A DNA stretch of 64,000 nt from Pedobacter lusitanus (GCF_040026395.1 NZ_CP157278.1:2790001-2854000), one strand, 5' to 3'. Positions 1 to 8,791 are shown, counted from the stretch's first letter. Numbers and translations are program-made. Notes: a model not told the origin generated them from the letters alone.

Positions 1-266
1 GTCACTTAAGTAATAAACAAGCTTTAGATCTGTTTATTACCTCCCGGCCGCTTAATCTGACACATTTATTACTCTCTCACTTATCGAAAGATAATAACAA
101 TCCTGCTCTGGTAGAAACTATGTTTAAAGAGCATGCACAAAATACGATGATCATAGTAGCTTCACGTGATATGGAAACACCAGTATTTACTATCGGCGGA
201 GCTTCAGGTTCATCTGCTGAAATTTTTCCATCAGCTGATTCAGCTCCTCAGCCTCAATATTCTTAA
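1..266 (+). CDS. MBL-fold metallo-hydrolase, C-terminal fragment
   Basis: This is the 3' end of a gene that enters from the left edge; the first complete codon starts at base 3 and TAA ends at 266. The 87 residues begin with HLSNKQA and continue with LLLSHLSKDNNNP. This matches, as I recall it, the end of YycJ/WalJ-like metallo-beta-lactamase-fold exonucleases of Bacteroidota, where a final metal-binding His is followed by LSHLSxDNN. The first half of the domain, including HxHxDH, lies outside the window, so activity cannot be judged. The last 77 bases overlap the convergent gene at 190-666. Confidence 0.7.
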   Translation, partial: HLSNKQALDLFITSRPLNLTHLLLSHLSKDNNNPALVETMFKEHAQNTMIIVASRDMETPVFTIGGASGSSAEIFPSADSAPQPQYS

Positions 267-666
267 GTGGTATGGCCATAAAAGTGGCCATACTATCAAT
301 ATCTCCCTCCCTGCCACCATTATAAGTCTGTACAATAACATCCTCCCCTTTTGTTCGTAATATTAATGTTCCAGATTGCAAGGTCCCACTATAGTCTATA
401 TCCTTGTATTTTAGAAAGTTAAAAGAGAAATACTCTATCTTTCCATTGCTTAAGAAACACTTGTAGCGACAAAATCCGGTGTTGGTAACATGTAACTCGT
501 ATTTCTTTATAAGTCCTCCTTTTGCCTCTGCATTATAATGATCATACAATTTTTGCTGCACATAAATAGCTTCCTCCTCAGTTGGCCCATAAGCTGAAAA
601 AGAAAGAAAAACGGCACATAACAGGGTATATGCAGCTATTTTTAAGAGGAATGTAAACTTTTTCAT
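190..666 (-). CDS. secreted protein of unknown function
   Basis: A 158-residue protein that I do not recognise. Residues 1-26 form a clear signal peptide (MKKFTF, then a hydrophobic stretch ending near SFSAYG), so the mature protein should be periplasmic or outside the cell. The mature part has alternating hydrophobic and polar residues typical of a small beta-rich domain, two cysteines (CRYKC), and a C-terminal amphipathic helix (EAEELNQLMEKFQQM). No lipobox was found. The 3' end overlaps the end of the convergent MBL-fold gene by 77 bases, which is long for a convergent pair. The signal peptide and the intact frame argue that the gene is real. Confidence 0.7.
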   Translation of the reverse strand: MKKFTFLLKIAAYTLLCAVFLSFSAYGPTEEEAIYVQQKLYDHYNAEAKGGLIKKYELHVTNTGFCRYKCFLSNGKIEYFSFNFLKYKDIDYSGTLQSGTLILRTKGEDVIVQTYNGGREGDIDSMATFMAIPLKNIEAEELNQLMEKFQQMNLKLRR

Positions 667-705
667 CTCAATTGCTATTTGGGTATATCAATTTAAATAA
701 AATGT

Positions 706-713
706 TAAATTTG
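706..713 (+). promoter_or_regulatory. -7 promoter box TAAATTTG
   Basis: Exact match to the Bacteroidota primary sigma -7 motif TAnnTTTG. Only four bases separate it from the ATG at 718, so the transcript should be leaderless or nearly so. A TTTG at 678-681 could be the -33 element, though its 24-base spacer is slightly long. Confidence 0.6.
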
Positions 714-717
714 TTAT

Positions 718-1197
718 ATGAGTTTTTCTCCACAATCAAAAGTTTGGATCTATCAGAGCGATCGTGAATTCAGTGACCAGGAGGTTAGTGCAATTCAGCA
801 ACAATTAGACGGTTTCACTACGCAATGGAAAGCCCATGGCCATCAGTTGCAGGCAAAAGCAGAAATCAGGTATAATTATTTTATTATTTTCACCGTAGAT
901 GAGTCTACTGCAGGTGCTACAGGCTGTTCTATTGATGCCTCAGTACGGGTAATTAAAGGAATTGAAAGCCAATATGGAGCCGACCTCTTTAACCGGTTCA
1001 ATATGGCCTATAAAGTTGATGGGAAAGTAAACGTAGTAAATAAAGAAGACTTCGAAACACTGATCAGCATTAAAAATATAACGCCGGATTCTATTGTTTT
1101 CAACAATATGGTTCAAACTCTGGAAGATTTTCAGACTAAGTGGGAAGTTCCTTTCAAAGATAGCTGGCATAATAAGGTCTTCGCAGATTTACTTTAA
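718..1197 (+). CDS. conserved Bacteroidota protein (often mislabelled ABC transporter ATPase)
   Basis: A 159-residue soluble protein with no signal peptide. The pattern KVWIYQSDREFSDQE at the start, VDESTAGATGCSID in the middle and IVFNNMVQT with KDSWH near the end match a conserved family of about 160 residues. As I recall, that family is annotated in many Bacteroidota genomes as an ABC transporter ATPase. No Walker A, signature or Walker B motif is present here, so that label is not supported. The function is unknown. The gene appears monocistronic, driven by the -7 box at 706-713. Confidence 0.75.
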   Translation: MSFSPQSKVWIYQSDREFSDQEVSAIQQQLDGFTTQWKAHGHQLQAKAEIRYNYFIIFTVDESTAGATGCSIDASVRVIKGIESQYGADLFNRFNMAYKVDGKVNVVNKEDFETLISIKNITPDSIVFNNMVQTLEDFQTKWEVPFKDSWHNKVFADLL

Positions 1198-1212
1198 TCT
1201 GCGGAAACCTGA

Positions 1213-1947
1213 TCAATCTTTAATAAATTTTAATGGCCCGAGATTTCTGATGTTTCTCATAATCAGATACTGTCTATGCCTGATATATAAGGTAGGGTGT
1301 GAAGGTGTCCAGCGTAAAGGATTAGGGAAACAGGCTACAATCAGTGCTGCCTCAGATCTGTTCAGCTTCCTGCATGACTTACCATAATAACTCTGTGAAG
1401 CAGCTTCGGCACCGTAAATACCATCTCCCATTTCTATTACATTAAGATAGACTTCTAATATCCGCTGTTTACTCCACAACATCTCGATAAGGATAGTAAA
1501 ATAAGCCTCAAAGCCTTTGCGTATCCAGGATCTACCCGGCCATAGAAAAACGTTCTTGGCCGTTTGTTGTGAAATAGTACTTCCACCTTTAATTTTCGTA
1601 CTATCTTCTTTATTTGCACTGTATGCCCTGCCAATTGCTTTCATATCAAAGCCCCAGTGGTGAATAAATTTCTGATCTTCACCGGCAATGGCAGCACGCT
1701 TAATCTGATCAGACATTTCACTGAGCTTTACCCAGTCTTTTTCTGTTTTGAACGTCTTTCCATCAGATTTACGTTCTATATTACGCAAGATCATTAATGA
1801 AGTAAAAGGAGGATTAATGAAGCGGTATGCCAGAACCCATAAGATGGTGCTCAGGAAAAACCATAATATACATTTCCCAATTAATATCGGTAAATTCCTG
1901 AAATCAAATCGTCTTGATTTACTGTTTTTGCTACGTTTTCTAGCCAT
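1213..1947 (-). CDS. mtgA: monofunctional biosynthetic peptidoglycan transglycosylase
   Basis: GT51 glycosyltransferase that polymerises lipid II into glycan strands at the outer face of the inner membrane. The 244-residue length is usual for MtgA. One membrane segment spans roughly residues 20-43. The GT51 motifs follow in order: AGEDQKFIHHWGFD with catalytic Glu90, KGGSTISQQ at 120-128, RKGFEAYFTILIE near 143-155, and the YLNVIEMGDGIYGAEAA block. No transpeptidase domain follows, which separates it from bifunctional PBPs. The start is supported by the -7 box just upstream, which would give a leaderless mRNA. The gene is convergent with the conserved gene at 718-1197. Confidence 0.92.
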   Translation of the reverse strand: MARKRSKNSKSRRFDFRNLPILIGKCILWFFLSTILWVLAYRFINPPFTSLMILRNIERKSDGKTFKTEKDWVKLSEMSDQIKRAAIAGEDQKFIHHWGFDMKAIGRAYSANKEDSTKIKGGSTISQQTAKNVFLWPGRSWIRKGFEAYFTILIEMLWSKQRILEVYLNVIEMGDGIYGAEAASQSYYGKSCRKLNRSEAALIVACFPNPLRWTPSHPTLYIRHRQYLIMRNIRNLGPLKFIKD

Positions 1948-1951
1948 CGCC

Positions 1952-1959
1952 CAAAGGTA
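1952..1959 (-). promoter_or_regulatory. -7 promoter box TACCTTTG for mtgA
   Basis: On the minus strand the sequence reads TACCTTTG, then four bases, then the mtgA ATG. It is an exact TAnnTTTG match and leaves room for almost no 5' leader. Confidence 0.6.
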
Positions 1960-2085
1960 ATAAAATTAGCTTTGTATAAATTCTGATCATCAAAATGTTT
2001 AAGGTGATTTGTCATGTGAGTGCATATATTTAAAGCGATATAAACATTCGGACTACTTACTTGTTTTTCAAAAAAACAGCACAAT

Positions 2086-3183
2086 ATGGAAGCGAGTAAA
2101 GTAAAAAAAATACATGATTATGGTCAGAGTATCTGGCTCGACTTTATTGATCGTGAAATCATCAAATCCGGAAAATTAAAAGAACTGATTGAAGTTGACG
2201 GAGTAAGAGGGTTAACTTCTAACCCCGCAATTTTTGAAAAAGCGATCAGTAGCAGTCCTGATTATGATGCCGATATCGCACAATTCTCAAAAGAAAAAAT
2301 AAGTAACGAAGATATTTTTTACCGCCTGGCCATCAAAGATATTCAGCAGGCAGCCGATTTATTACTACCCGTATATAATCAGGCAGTAAAAGGAAGTGAC
2401 GGATATGCCAGTCTTGAGGTCTCTCCCCTGTTAGCTCTGGACACAGAAGGCACTATCAAGCAGGCTTTACAACTTTGGGAAGAGGTAAACCGCAAAAATG
2501 TAATGATTAAGATTCCGGGTACTCAACCAGGATTAGCAGCAATCAGAAAAACTATCTCCGAAGGACTAAATATTAATGTGACTTTATTATTTGGACTGGA
2601 GCGTTATAAACAAGTGACTGACGCTTACATAGAAGGACTTGAAGAACGCGCAGCCAATGGAGAGAGTATAAAAGATATTGCTTCAGTAGCGAGCTTCTTT
2701 TTAAGCCGCATAGATGTTTTGATTGACCCCATACTGGAAGAAAGACATCTGGGCGAATTGAAAGGAGAAGTCGCTATTGCTTCTGCAAAAAAAGCGTACG
2801 AAATCTACAAGCAGGTCTTTAGTGGAGAACGATGGGAAAAACTTGCTGCTTTGGGGGCCAGACCACAACGTTTACTCTGGGCAAGCACAAGCAGTAAAAA
2901 TCCTGCATTTAAAGATACTAAGTATGTAGAGGCCCTGATTGGCCCTGACACAGTTGATACAATCCCTATGGAAACACTGGAAGCATACCGCGATCATGGT
3001 GATCCTGAAAACCGGCTTGAAATAGATCTTGATGGTGCATCAGCAATATTAGCACAATTGCGCCATGAGGAGATTGATCTGGCAAAACTTACGCAGCAAC
3101 TGGAAGATGAGGGAATAGAAAAATTCAACGCTCCTTATGAAAAATTATTAAATGCAATTGAAAAGCAAAAACAATTAGCTTAA
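2086..3183 (+). CDS. tal: transaldolase
   Basis: Transfers a dihydroxyacetone unit between sugar phosphates in the non-oxidative pentose phosphate pathway (cytoplasm). The family motifs are present: TSNPAIF at 44-50, the SLEVSP block near 109-114, and VMIKIPGTQPG with Lys142 as the expected Schiff-base lysine. At 365 residues it belongs to the longer transaldolase class found in actinobacteria and cyanobacteria, and it ends with a helical extension rich in Glu and Lys. The small gene at 3219 follows after 35 bases and may share the transcript. Confidence 0.93.
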   Translation: MEASKVKKIHDYGQSIWLDFIDREIIKSGKLKELIEVDGVRGLTSNPAIFEKAISSSPDYDADIAQFSKEKISNEDIFYRLAIKDIQQAADLLLPVYNQAVKGSDGYASLEVSPLLALDTEGTIKQALQLWEEVNRKNVMIKIPGTQPGLAAIRKTISEGLNINVTLLFGLERYKQVTDAYIEGLEERAANGESIKDIASVASFFLSRIDVLIDPILEERHLGELKGEVAIASAKKAYEIYKQVFSGERWEKLAALGARPQRLLWASTSSKNPAFKDTKYVEALIGPDTVDTIPMETLEAYRDHGDPENRLEIDLDGASAILAQLRHEEIDLAKLTQQLEDEGIEKFNAPYEKLLNAIEKQKQLA

Positions 3184-3218
3184 TAACTAGATTTGCCTTT
3201 ACATTCAGATTAAAGAAA

Positions 3219-3512
3219 ATGAAGTTTACAGCATCAAGGCTCTCAGAGGGAAACAAGGTTTTTCCGACGGAGATCTATTTAGAAGAAAATAGTGTGGAAA
3301 TAAAAGCACCCGGTTTATTTAGCGGAGACTCTAAATATCTGAACTATGAAGACATCACTTCAATTGAGGTTGATTCCCCAATGATCGGATTTGCAACCCT
3401 CCGTCTGTTTATGAACGGAAATAAGATCGAGGTTCATGGTTTCTCTAAAAAAGACATCAAAGAAATCAGAAGAATAATTGATGAAAACAGATCTAAAAGA
3501 AGAAGATTCTAA
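3219..3512 (+). CDS. small PH-like domain protein of unknown function
   Basis: A 97-residue cytoplasmic protein. The sequence reads as a chain of short beta strands (TEIYLEENSVEIKAP, YEDITSIEVDSP, ATLRLFMNGNKIEVHGF) followed by one C-terminal helix (KKDIKEIRRIIDENR). This is the layout of a bacterial PH-like fold. It ends with a basic tail (RSKRRRF). I do not recognise a specific family. It lies 35 bases behind the transaldolase gene, and the bidirectional terminator at 3572-3607 ends the unit. Confidence 0.7.
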   Translation: MKFTASRLSEGNKVFPTEIYLEENSVEIKAPGLFSGDSKYLNYEDITSIEVDSPMIGFATLRLFMNGNKIEVHGFSKKDIKEIRRIIDENRSKRRRF

Positions 3513-3571
3513 ATCATTGTTGCTATACTAAGGATTGGCATAAAGTCAAAGAGCCATAGTTAGTAAAGCAT

Positions 3572-3607
3572 AAAAAAAGCGTTCCGGAAACCGGAACGCT
3601 TTTTTTA
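3572..3607. terminator. bidirectional intrinsic terminator
   Basis: Perfect hairpin AAGCGTTCCGG / CCGGAACGCTT with a 3-base loop, flanked by an A run on the left and a T run on the right. It can stop both the plus-strand gene ending at 3512 and the ribosomal operon ending at 3625 on the minus strand. Confidence 0.9.
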
Positions 3608-3624
3608 TATCGTTTAAGATGAGA

Positions 3625-4068
3625 TTACTCAGCTACAACTGCGAAAGGAACTTTAACTTTCACTTCTTTGTGTAAGTTTAAGTTAGCGATATAATCACCA
3701 ACAAATTTAGGTTCAGTTTCGAAAGTGATACGGCGACGGTCAACATCAAAACCTTGTTGTTTTAATGCATCAGCAATCATAATAGTGTTTACTGCACCAA
3801 AGATTTTACCAGTTTCACCAGCTTTAGCACCGATACTCAATTTAACATCAGTTAAACGGGTTGCGATACCTTCAGCATCTTTCTTAATTTTATCTTGTTT
3901 AAACGCTGCTTGTTTTAAGTTCTCTGCTAATACTTTTTTAGCAGATGGAGTAGCTAAAGCACCAAATCCTTGTGGGATCAGGTAGTTACGTCCGTAACCT
4001 GGCTTTACGTTTACAATATCATCCTTCTCTCCAAGAGATTTGATGTCCTGTTTTAATATAATTTCCAT
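3625..4068 (-). CDS. rplI: 50S ribosomal protein L9
   Basis: Large-subunit protein of 147 residues, the usual bacterial length. The N-terminal domain shows the L9 signature MEIILKQDIKSLGEKDDIVNVKPGYGRNYLIP, here split across residues 1-32. A long connecting helix and a C-terminal domain with SIGAKAGETGKIFGAVNT follow. It is the last gene of the rpsF-rpsR-rplI operon, nine bases after rpsR, and ends at the bidirectional terminator at 3572-3607. Confidence 0.97.
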   Translation of the reverse strand: MEIILKQDIKSLGEKDDIVNVKPGYGRNYLIPQGFGALATPSAKKVLAENLKQAAFKQDKIKKDAEGIATRLTDVKLSIGAKAGETGKIFGAVNTIMIADALKQQGFDVDRRRITFETEPKFVGDYIANLNLHKEVKVKVPFAVVAE

Positions 4069-4077
4069 GTTCAGCTC

Positions 4078-4341
4078 TTATTTTAATTGGTCAGCAACGA
4101 AAGGTAACAAACCAATGTGGCGAGAACGTTTAACCGCTTGAGCCACTTTACGTTGAAATTTCAATGAAGTACCGGTTAAACGGCGAGGTAAAATTTTACC
4201 CTGATCATTGATGAATTTTAACAAAAAGTTTGCGTCTTTATAATCAATATATTTAATACCATTCTTTTTGAAACGGCAATATTTTTTTCTGTTATCGTCC
4301 ACTTTTGGAGCGGTAACATATTGTATTTGATCTTTAGCCAT
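4078..4341 (-). CDS. rpsR: 30S ribosomal protein S18
   Basis: Small-subunit protein of 87 residues that pairs with S6 on the platform of the 30S subunit. Typical features are [17 protein letters not shown] near the start and the basic block [29 protein letters not shown], quoted here as the region around residues 53-81. Its ATG overlaps the rpsF stop by one base (TAATG), which implies translational coupling. Confidence 0.97.
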   Translation of the reverse strand: MAKDQIQYVTAPKVDDNRKKYCRFKKNGIKYIDYKDANFLLKFINDQGKILPRRLTGTSLKFQRKVAQAVKRSRHIGLLPFVADQLK

Positions 4342-4703
4342 TATGCTGCAGCCTCCTCTTTCTTAGGTTTTTTGTTAAAAGCACCACTGCGTTTCTTCTC
4401 ATTATAAGCAACCGCATGACGATCTAATCTAATGGTAAGGAAACGAAGAACACGCTCATCGCGTTTTAGTTCTAATTCCAATTTGTTAATTAATTCACCT
4501 GAAGATTTGTACTCTGTAAGGTGGAAAAATCCGCTTGCTTTTTTTTCAATCGGATACGCTAATTTTCTCAAACCCCAATTGTCCTCTTGAACAATTTCGG
4601 CACCGCTGTCAGTGATGATTTTGCTGAATTTCGCTAATGCTTCTTTCGCAACTTCTTCTGACAACAACGGGGTTAGAACGATAACAGTTTCGTACTGATT
4701 CAT
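4341..4703 (-). CDS. rpsF: 30S ribosomal protein S6
   Basis: Small-subunit protein S6, 120 residues. The S6 pattern is visible: [16 protein letters not shown] at the N-terminus, [19 protein letters not shown] in the middle, and [19 protein letters not shown]. The C-terminus carries a basic and then acidic tail ([17 protein letters not shown]) beyond the core fold. It is the first gene of the operon, with a well-matched promoter at 4747-4777 and a short hairpin in its leader. Confidence 0.97.
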   Translation of the reverse strand: MNQYETVIVLTPLLSEEVAKEALAKFSKIITDSGAEIVQEDNWGLRKLAYPIEKKASGFFHLTEYKSSGELINKLELELKRDERVLRFLTIRLDRHAVAYNEKKRSGAFNKKPKKEEAAA

Positions 4704-4746
4704 TGTTATGATTATTTTATGTTAAATCCTGTATTAAACAGGGATG

Positions 4747-4777
4747 CAAACTTAGGAATAATTTTCTACAATTCAAA
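4747..4777 (-). promoter_or_regulatory. promoter of the rpsF-rpsR-rplI operon
   Basis: On the minus strand TTTG (4774-4777) is followed after 19 bases by TAAGTTTG (4747-4754). This is a full Bacteroidota promoter with both -33 and -7 elements at normal spacing. The predicted leader is about 35-40 bases and contains a small hairpin, CCTGT/ACAGG, around 4726-4741. Confidence 0.75.
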
Positions 4778-4781
4778 ACAT

Positions 4782-6032
4782 TTAAGGCTTGCCAAACAGG
4801 TAATTAACACCAATACGGTAACGTTGCATATGAATACTCGAGGTGCTGTAATCCGTAATAGGTGATGAGAAAGCATAACCAACTGATATCTCTATCTTTT
4901 TATTGAAGACAAGACCGGCCGTAAAAGGTAATGAGAAGTTGAATTTTTCCATCGTTATGGTATTTTCAGTAATCTCAGTTTCATTTCTGAAAGAGTTGTA
5001 TCTGGTTTCTTTGTTATTACTGTAGGCTGAGAAATTAAGCCCCACTCCCCCACCTAAAAAGCATTTCAAACGATTAGTATTATATAAGTTATATATTAAT
5101 TGAGGAGCAAAAGCAATAGTCACCTGATCAAAAGTATGCTTTGCATTAGCCATTGCGGCCTGATCCGTACTGATAGAAACTTCGTTTTTACTTGAAAGTA
5201 AGGATAGCTCACCTCTGTAGATTAATTTACCTATGGCCGGATTAGCAAACACATCAATACCAATCGATAATAAAGGGCTATAGGATGTCTTGGTAGTAGC
5301 TCCCGGTTGCGCATAGCTTATAGTTCCCTTATAAACCGCCTTACTAATATTTAAACCTGTACCTGCAAAAAATCTTACACCAGCATGTTTGGTCTTAGCT
5401 AATGACTGTCCATTAATTACAGCAACAATTTTCATCAGATCTTTTTCCCCGTAATACAGGCTCCCTAAACGCTGGCGTTCCTCTGCAGTACCAACATCTA
5501 ATTTGCTCATGATTATTGATAATTGTCTGATATATCCTGTTCCATTAACAAGAACATGCTCTTCATTAGACTTTAAAAATTGTTGGCTGATGAGTTCATA
5601 AGGTACAGAACTATTTTTTTCCAGAATATAAAATCTTTGTTTTAGTCCATCTATATAAGAAAACAAGGTAACATTTTTCCCGGTCTGCAACACTTTTAAA
5701 AATACAGCCTCTCTCTTTTTTGAAGTATCAGGGCCAACAGATAGTTGACTGATATTGATTTTACTCATGCTGATATCAACCAGATAATTCTGATAAAATT
5801 CAGCCCCATCCACAGACCAGGCCGAAGAATTATTTACTGTAAAATTTTGTGTCTCAGCATTAAGATTAGATTTAAAAATAATTGATACAGGATTCAGTTT
5901 CCACTCTTTATAATCAATATACCCTTTAAGAGTATCCTTGACATTAGTGACAACATATCCTTTCTGAAAATTGGATTGCGCAGAACATAGAACTGGGATG
6001 CCTAATAAAAGGCAAAATAGAAAGCGTTTCAT
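4782..6032 (-). CDS. outer membrane beta-barrel protein, secreted
   Basis: A 416-residue protein with a signal peptide (residues 1-19, ending LCSAQS). The first half (about 20-215) is a globular region I do not recognise. The second half (about 220-416) has repeated amphipathic strands with aromatic ends, such as HAGVRFFAGTGLNIS, YSPLLSIGIDVFANP and KIEISVGYAFSSPI, and ends in MQRYRIGVNYLFGKP. This is the layout of a small outer membrane barrel of the PorT/OmpA-like type common in Bacteroidota. It lies 72 bases behind the TonB receptor gene on the same strand, but a -7 box in between suggests its own promoter. Confidence 0.7.
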   Translation of the reverse strand: MKRFLFCLLLGIPVLCSAQSNFQKGYVVTNVKDTLKGYIDYKEWKLNPVSIIFKSNLNAETQNFTVNNSSAWSVDGAEFYQNYLVDISMSKINISQLSVGPDTSKKREAVFLKVLQTGKNVTLFSYIDGLKQRFYILEKNSSVPYELISQQFLKSNEEHVLVNGTGYIRQLSIIMSKLDVGTAEERQRLGSLYYGEKDLMKIVAVINGQSLAKTKHAGVRFFAGTGLNISKAVYKGTISYAQPGATTKTSYSPLLSIGIDVFANPAIGKLIYRGELSLLSSKNEVSISTDQAAMANAKHTFDQVTIAFAPQLIYNLYNTNRLKCFLGGGVGLNFSAYSNNKETRYNSFRNETEITENTITMEKFNFSLPFTAGLVFNKKIEISVGYAFSSPITDYSTSSIHMQRYRIGVNYLFGKP

Positions 6033-6060
6033 GAATTTATTTTAATTATAAATATTAACC

Positions 6061-6068
6061 CAAAGTTA
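6061..6068 (-). promoter_or_regulatory. -7 promoter box TAACTTTG
   Basis: Exact TAnnTTTG match on the minus strand in the 72-base gap between the TonB receptor and the barrel gene, about 28 bases from the barrel ATG. No -33 element at good spacing was seen. Confidence 0.45.
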
Positions 6069-6104
6069 ATCACAAAAAGACCAAAGTTGGTTAGTATTTG
6101 CTTA

Positions 6105-8576
6105 TTAAAATGAAAGAATAGCTCTAATTCCTATATTTCTTCCCATCCCCTGTAACCCTTTATATCCATTTGATGACTGTTCATAACTTTCAAGATACTT
6201 AAGTCTGCTCAGATTCGACTGATAAATCTCATTGAATAAATTATTGACCTGCAGCTGCAATTGTAAAGAATGTTTTTTTGAATAATTAAAGGTTGTACCG
6301 GCTGCCACATTAAAAAGCAGATAAGACGAGGTGGCAGTTTCTGTATTGTTTAAAGCTAAATAGCGATTTTGAGCTCCGTTATATTCTGCTTCTATCTTAA
6401 AGTTCATTAATGAAAACAGTCTTGAGTTTAGTCTGACATCCTGACTTACACTGCTAAGCAACCTGACCGGAGGAATAAGCGGCAGGTATTCACCAGCAGT
6501 CTTTTTATCCTTAAACATTGCCTTTCTATTATAGCCATGAATCACTGAGAATGAATTATCAAATGAAAAACCTTTCATAGACTCGGGATGCAGATTAAAT
6601 GTAGCTTCGAATCCGAAAAGCTGTGCGGAAGCCTGTTGATATTGATAAGTTTTATCTCCCTGGGCGCTGATGATAGGGTCACCCCCCGCATCTAATAACT
6701 GGCTCAGGTAAATATAGTTTTGAATGTTATTGTTAAAAATACTGAATGACATTGATAAATCTTTCCATGTTATATCTGCACCAATATCTTCCTGCAGGGA
6801 AAATTCAGGTTTAAACTCACGATTTCCAAGATAAATGATATGCGCGCCCGGATCTAATCCATTAGAAGCAAATTCTGTAATACTAGGTGCACGGTAACCT
6901 CTGGCAACATTCGCTTTCAAACTCACCTGATCATTTAGCTGATAAGTTGTACCCAGACTTAATGAAACACCACCAAATGACTTGCTGAATGAGGAGAATT
7001 GTAAGTATGCCTTTGGATCTTCTGCGAGCGAAACCTGCTGACCAAAACCTGTTTTCGGGTTAGTAGAAGTATAAAAGTCAGGTGCATTTAAATAGCGCAG
7101 ATCATATCTTACCCCACCACCAATTGTCCATCTTTCATATTTCCATTTAGCAAAAATATAGGCTCCCGCATCAAACAAATTATAATCGGGAATCGGGAAA
7201 TCTGTTGCATTCTTGTTCAGATTATTCTGATACATCCCGTTTACACCTAAAGTAAATTCAGTATTTAATATTTTAGGCGCATTATATTTCACTCCATAAT
7301 TTACCGTATTTAATCTCACAAACATTCCCGCCTGTTCGGGCATAGTCGGGTGATTATATTCCCTTCGAACGTTTTGCTGAAAAGCCAGCATAAAATCTAT
7401 ATCTCCTTCTCCAAGTGCATAATGGTTATTACTATAGATACGATAATGTTGAATATGCTGATGCAATGGACTAAGCTTATAAGAATTCAATAATGCATCA
7501 GAAACAACAGGACGATTTTTAATATCATCCAACTCTCCTTCCTGGGTCTGATACGTAAATTTCCTGGTCAGTGAATCACGGCTGCCATCGGGAATTCCCT
7601 GAATATTATCATATAGCGTAAGATTAAGTGTAGAATTTCCCTTAGCCCCCTGATAACGAACAGTTCCCGAAGCATTTGTCTCCCGGAATCCGGTATTATA
7701 TACTCTTCCATCTATAGCATTACTGTAGTTTTTAGCGATTCTGTAAGAACTGCGCAAGGCAAAAGACCAGCGGTCTTTGGCATAAAACAACCCAAGGCCA
7801 TTCCCAATCAAACCATTATTACTCTGGTACTCTGATAATATTTTACCATGTAAAAGACTATCATTAATACCCGGCATTGAAGACATCAGACTAACTACAC
7901 CAGCAAGGGCATCACTACCATACATTAAACTGGCAGGCCCTTTTATGACTTCTGACCGTTCAATATTATAAGCATCAACTTCTATCCCGTGTTCATCACC
8001 CCACTGCTGACCTTCCTGCCGGATTCCATCATATAATGTCAATACCCGGTTATATCCCAATCCCCTGATAAAGGGTTTTGAAATATTCGGCCCGGTTTTC
8101 ACAGCATTTAGTCCGGGAACATTCCTGACCAGTACATCTATAATATTACTTTCTGAAGATTGCTCGATCTTCTTTTTAGAAACAGACACAATAGGAACCG
8201 GATTTTCTTTTGTCAATGTAGCTCTGGAAACACCCGTAACAACAACTTCATTGAGTGCATCAGCTTTAGCATTCAACAGGATTTCATAAAATCTCTTATT
8301 GGTGTCGATTAATATTGTATCCGGTTTATATCCGATATAAGACACCAAAAGTCTTCCCCCATTTAATTGTTGAGGAACAGTCAATTTGAATTTGCCCTGC
8401 TTATCGGCAACAGTTGAACGCTTATGGTTTTTGAGTTTTACATTACTCCCACCTATAGCTTCATTAGTATTGATGTCTTTAATAATTCCTGATATTTCTA
8501 TCTCCTGGGCCATTAATCCAGTAGAAAAAAACAAAAATGAGATCAGCATCAGTTGTGTAAAAACGAGTTTCAGCAT
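6105..8576 (-). CDS. TonB-dependent outer membrane receptor, possibly for a metal ion
   Basis: An 823-residue receptor. A signal peptide (1-23, ending LMAQ) is followed by a carboxypeptidase-regulatory-like domain (about 24-112), a TonB plug (about 115-225) and a barrel to the end, which finishes GIRAILSF with the expected terminal Phe. The plug contains SKPFIRGLGYNRVLTLYDG and then RQEGQQWGDEHG. In my recollection that arrangement is common in receptors of the ZnuD/OprC metal class, so zinc or copper is a possible ligand; this part is inference. No SusD-like partner is adjacent. The barrel gene at 4782 lies just downstream. Confidence 0.85.
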   Translation of the reverse strand: MLKLVFTQLMLISFLFFSTGLMAQEIEISGIIKDINTNEAIGGSNVKLKNHKRSTVADKQGKFKLTVPQQLNGGRLLVSYIGYKPDTILIDTNKRFYEILLNAKADALNEVVVTGVSRATLTKENPVPIVSVSKKKIEQSSESNIIDVLVRNVPGLNAVKTGPNISKPFIRGLGYNRVLTLYDGIRQEGQQWGDEHGIEVDAYNIERSEVIKGPASLMYGSDALAGVVSLMSSMPGINDSLLHGKILSEYQSNNGLIGNGLGLFYAKDRWSFALRSSYRIAKNYSNAIDGRVYNTGFRETNASGTVRYQGAKGNSTLNLTLYDNIQGIPDGSRDSLTRKFTYQTQEGELDDIKNRPVVSDALLNSYKLSPLHQHIQHYRIYSNNHYALGEGDIDFMLAFQQNVRREYNHPTMPEQAGMFVRLNTVNYGVKYNAPKILNTEFTLGVNGMYQNNLNKNATDFPIPDYNLFDAGAYIFAKWKYERWTIGGGVRYDLRYLNAPDFYTSTNPKTGFGQQVSLAEDPKAYLQFSSFSKSFGGVSLSLGTTYQLNDQVSLKANVARGYRAPSITEFASNGLDPGAHIIYLGNREFKPEFSLQEDIGADITWKDLSMSFSIFNNNIQNYIYLSQLLDAGGDPIISAQGDKTYQYQQASAQLFGFEATFNLHPESMKGFSFDNSFSVIHGYNRKAMFKDKKTAGEYLPLIPPVRLLSSVSQDVRLNSRLFSLMNFKIEAEYNGAQNRYLALNNTETATSSYLLFNVAAGTTFNYSKKHSLQLQLQVNNLFNEIYQSNLSRLKYLESYEQSSNGYKGLQGMGRNIGIRAILSF

Positions 8577-8606
8577 AATTATATTAGATTATATTTTTAG
8601 TGTTCA

Positions 8607-8614
8607 CAAAACTA
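8607..8614 (-). promoter_or_regulatory. -7 promoter box TAGTTTTG for the TonB receptor
   Basis: Exact TAnnTTTG match on the minus strand, about 30 bases upstream of the ATG at 8576, inside the AT-rich divergent gap before dnaX. No clear operator was seen in the gap. Confidence 0.45.
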
Positions 8615-8791
8615 ATAAATTAGATTGAACTAATTTATAATATTATTTAATACTAATAACAAAAATACAACTACACTAATTAATGTAAATGATTCAATAA
8701 CAGCAGCAGCAGAGTATAACCGCAAGCTGTTTCATTTTATTTTACGCAAAATCTCTTCTGCTCCATAAAAATTTTCTAATTTCGCATTGAA

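Noticed and set aside
718..1197. ABC transporter ATPase identity of the gene at 718
   Set aside because: No Walker A, Walker B or signature motif can be seen in the 159 residues; the common database label appears to be wrong.
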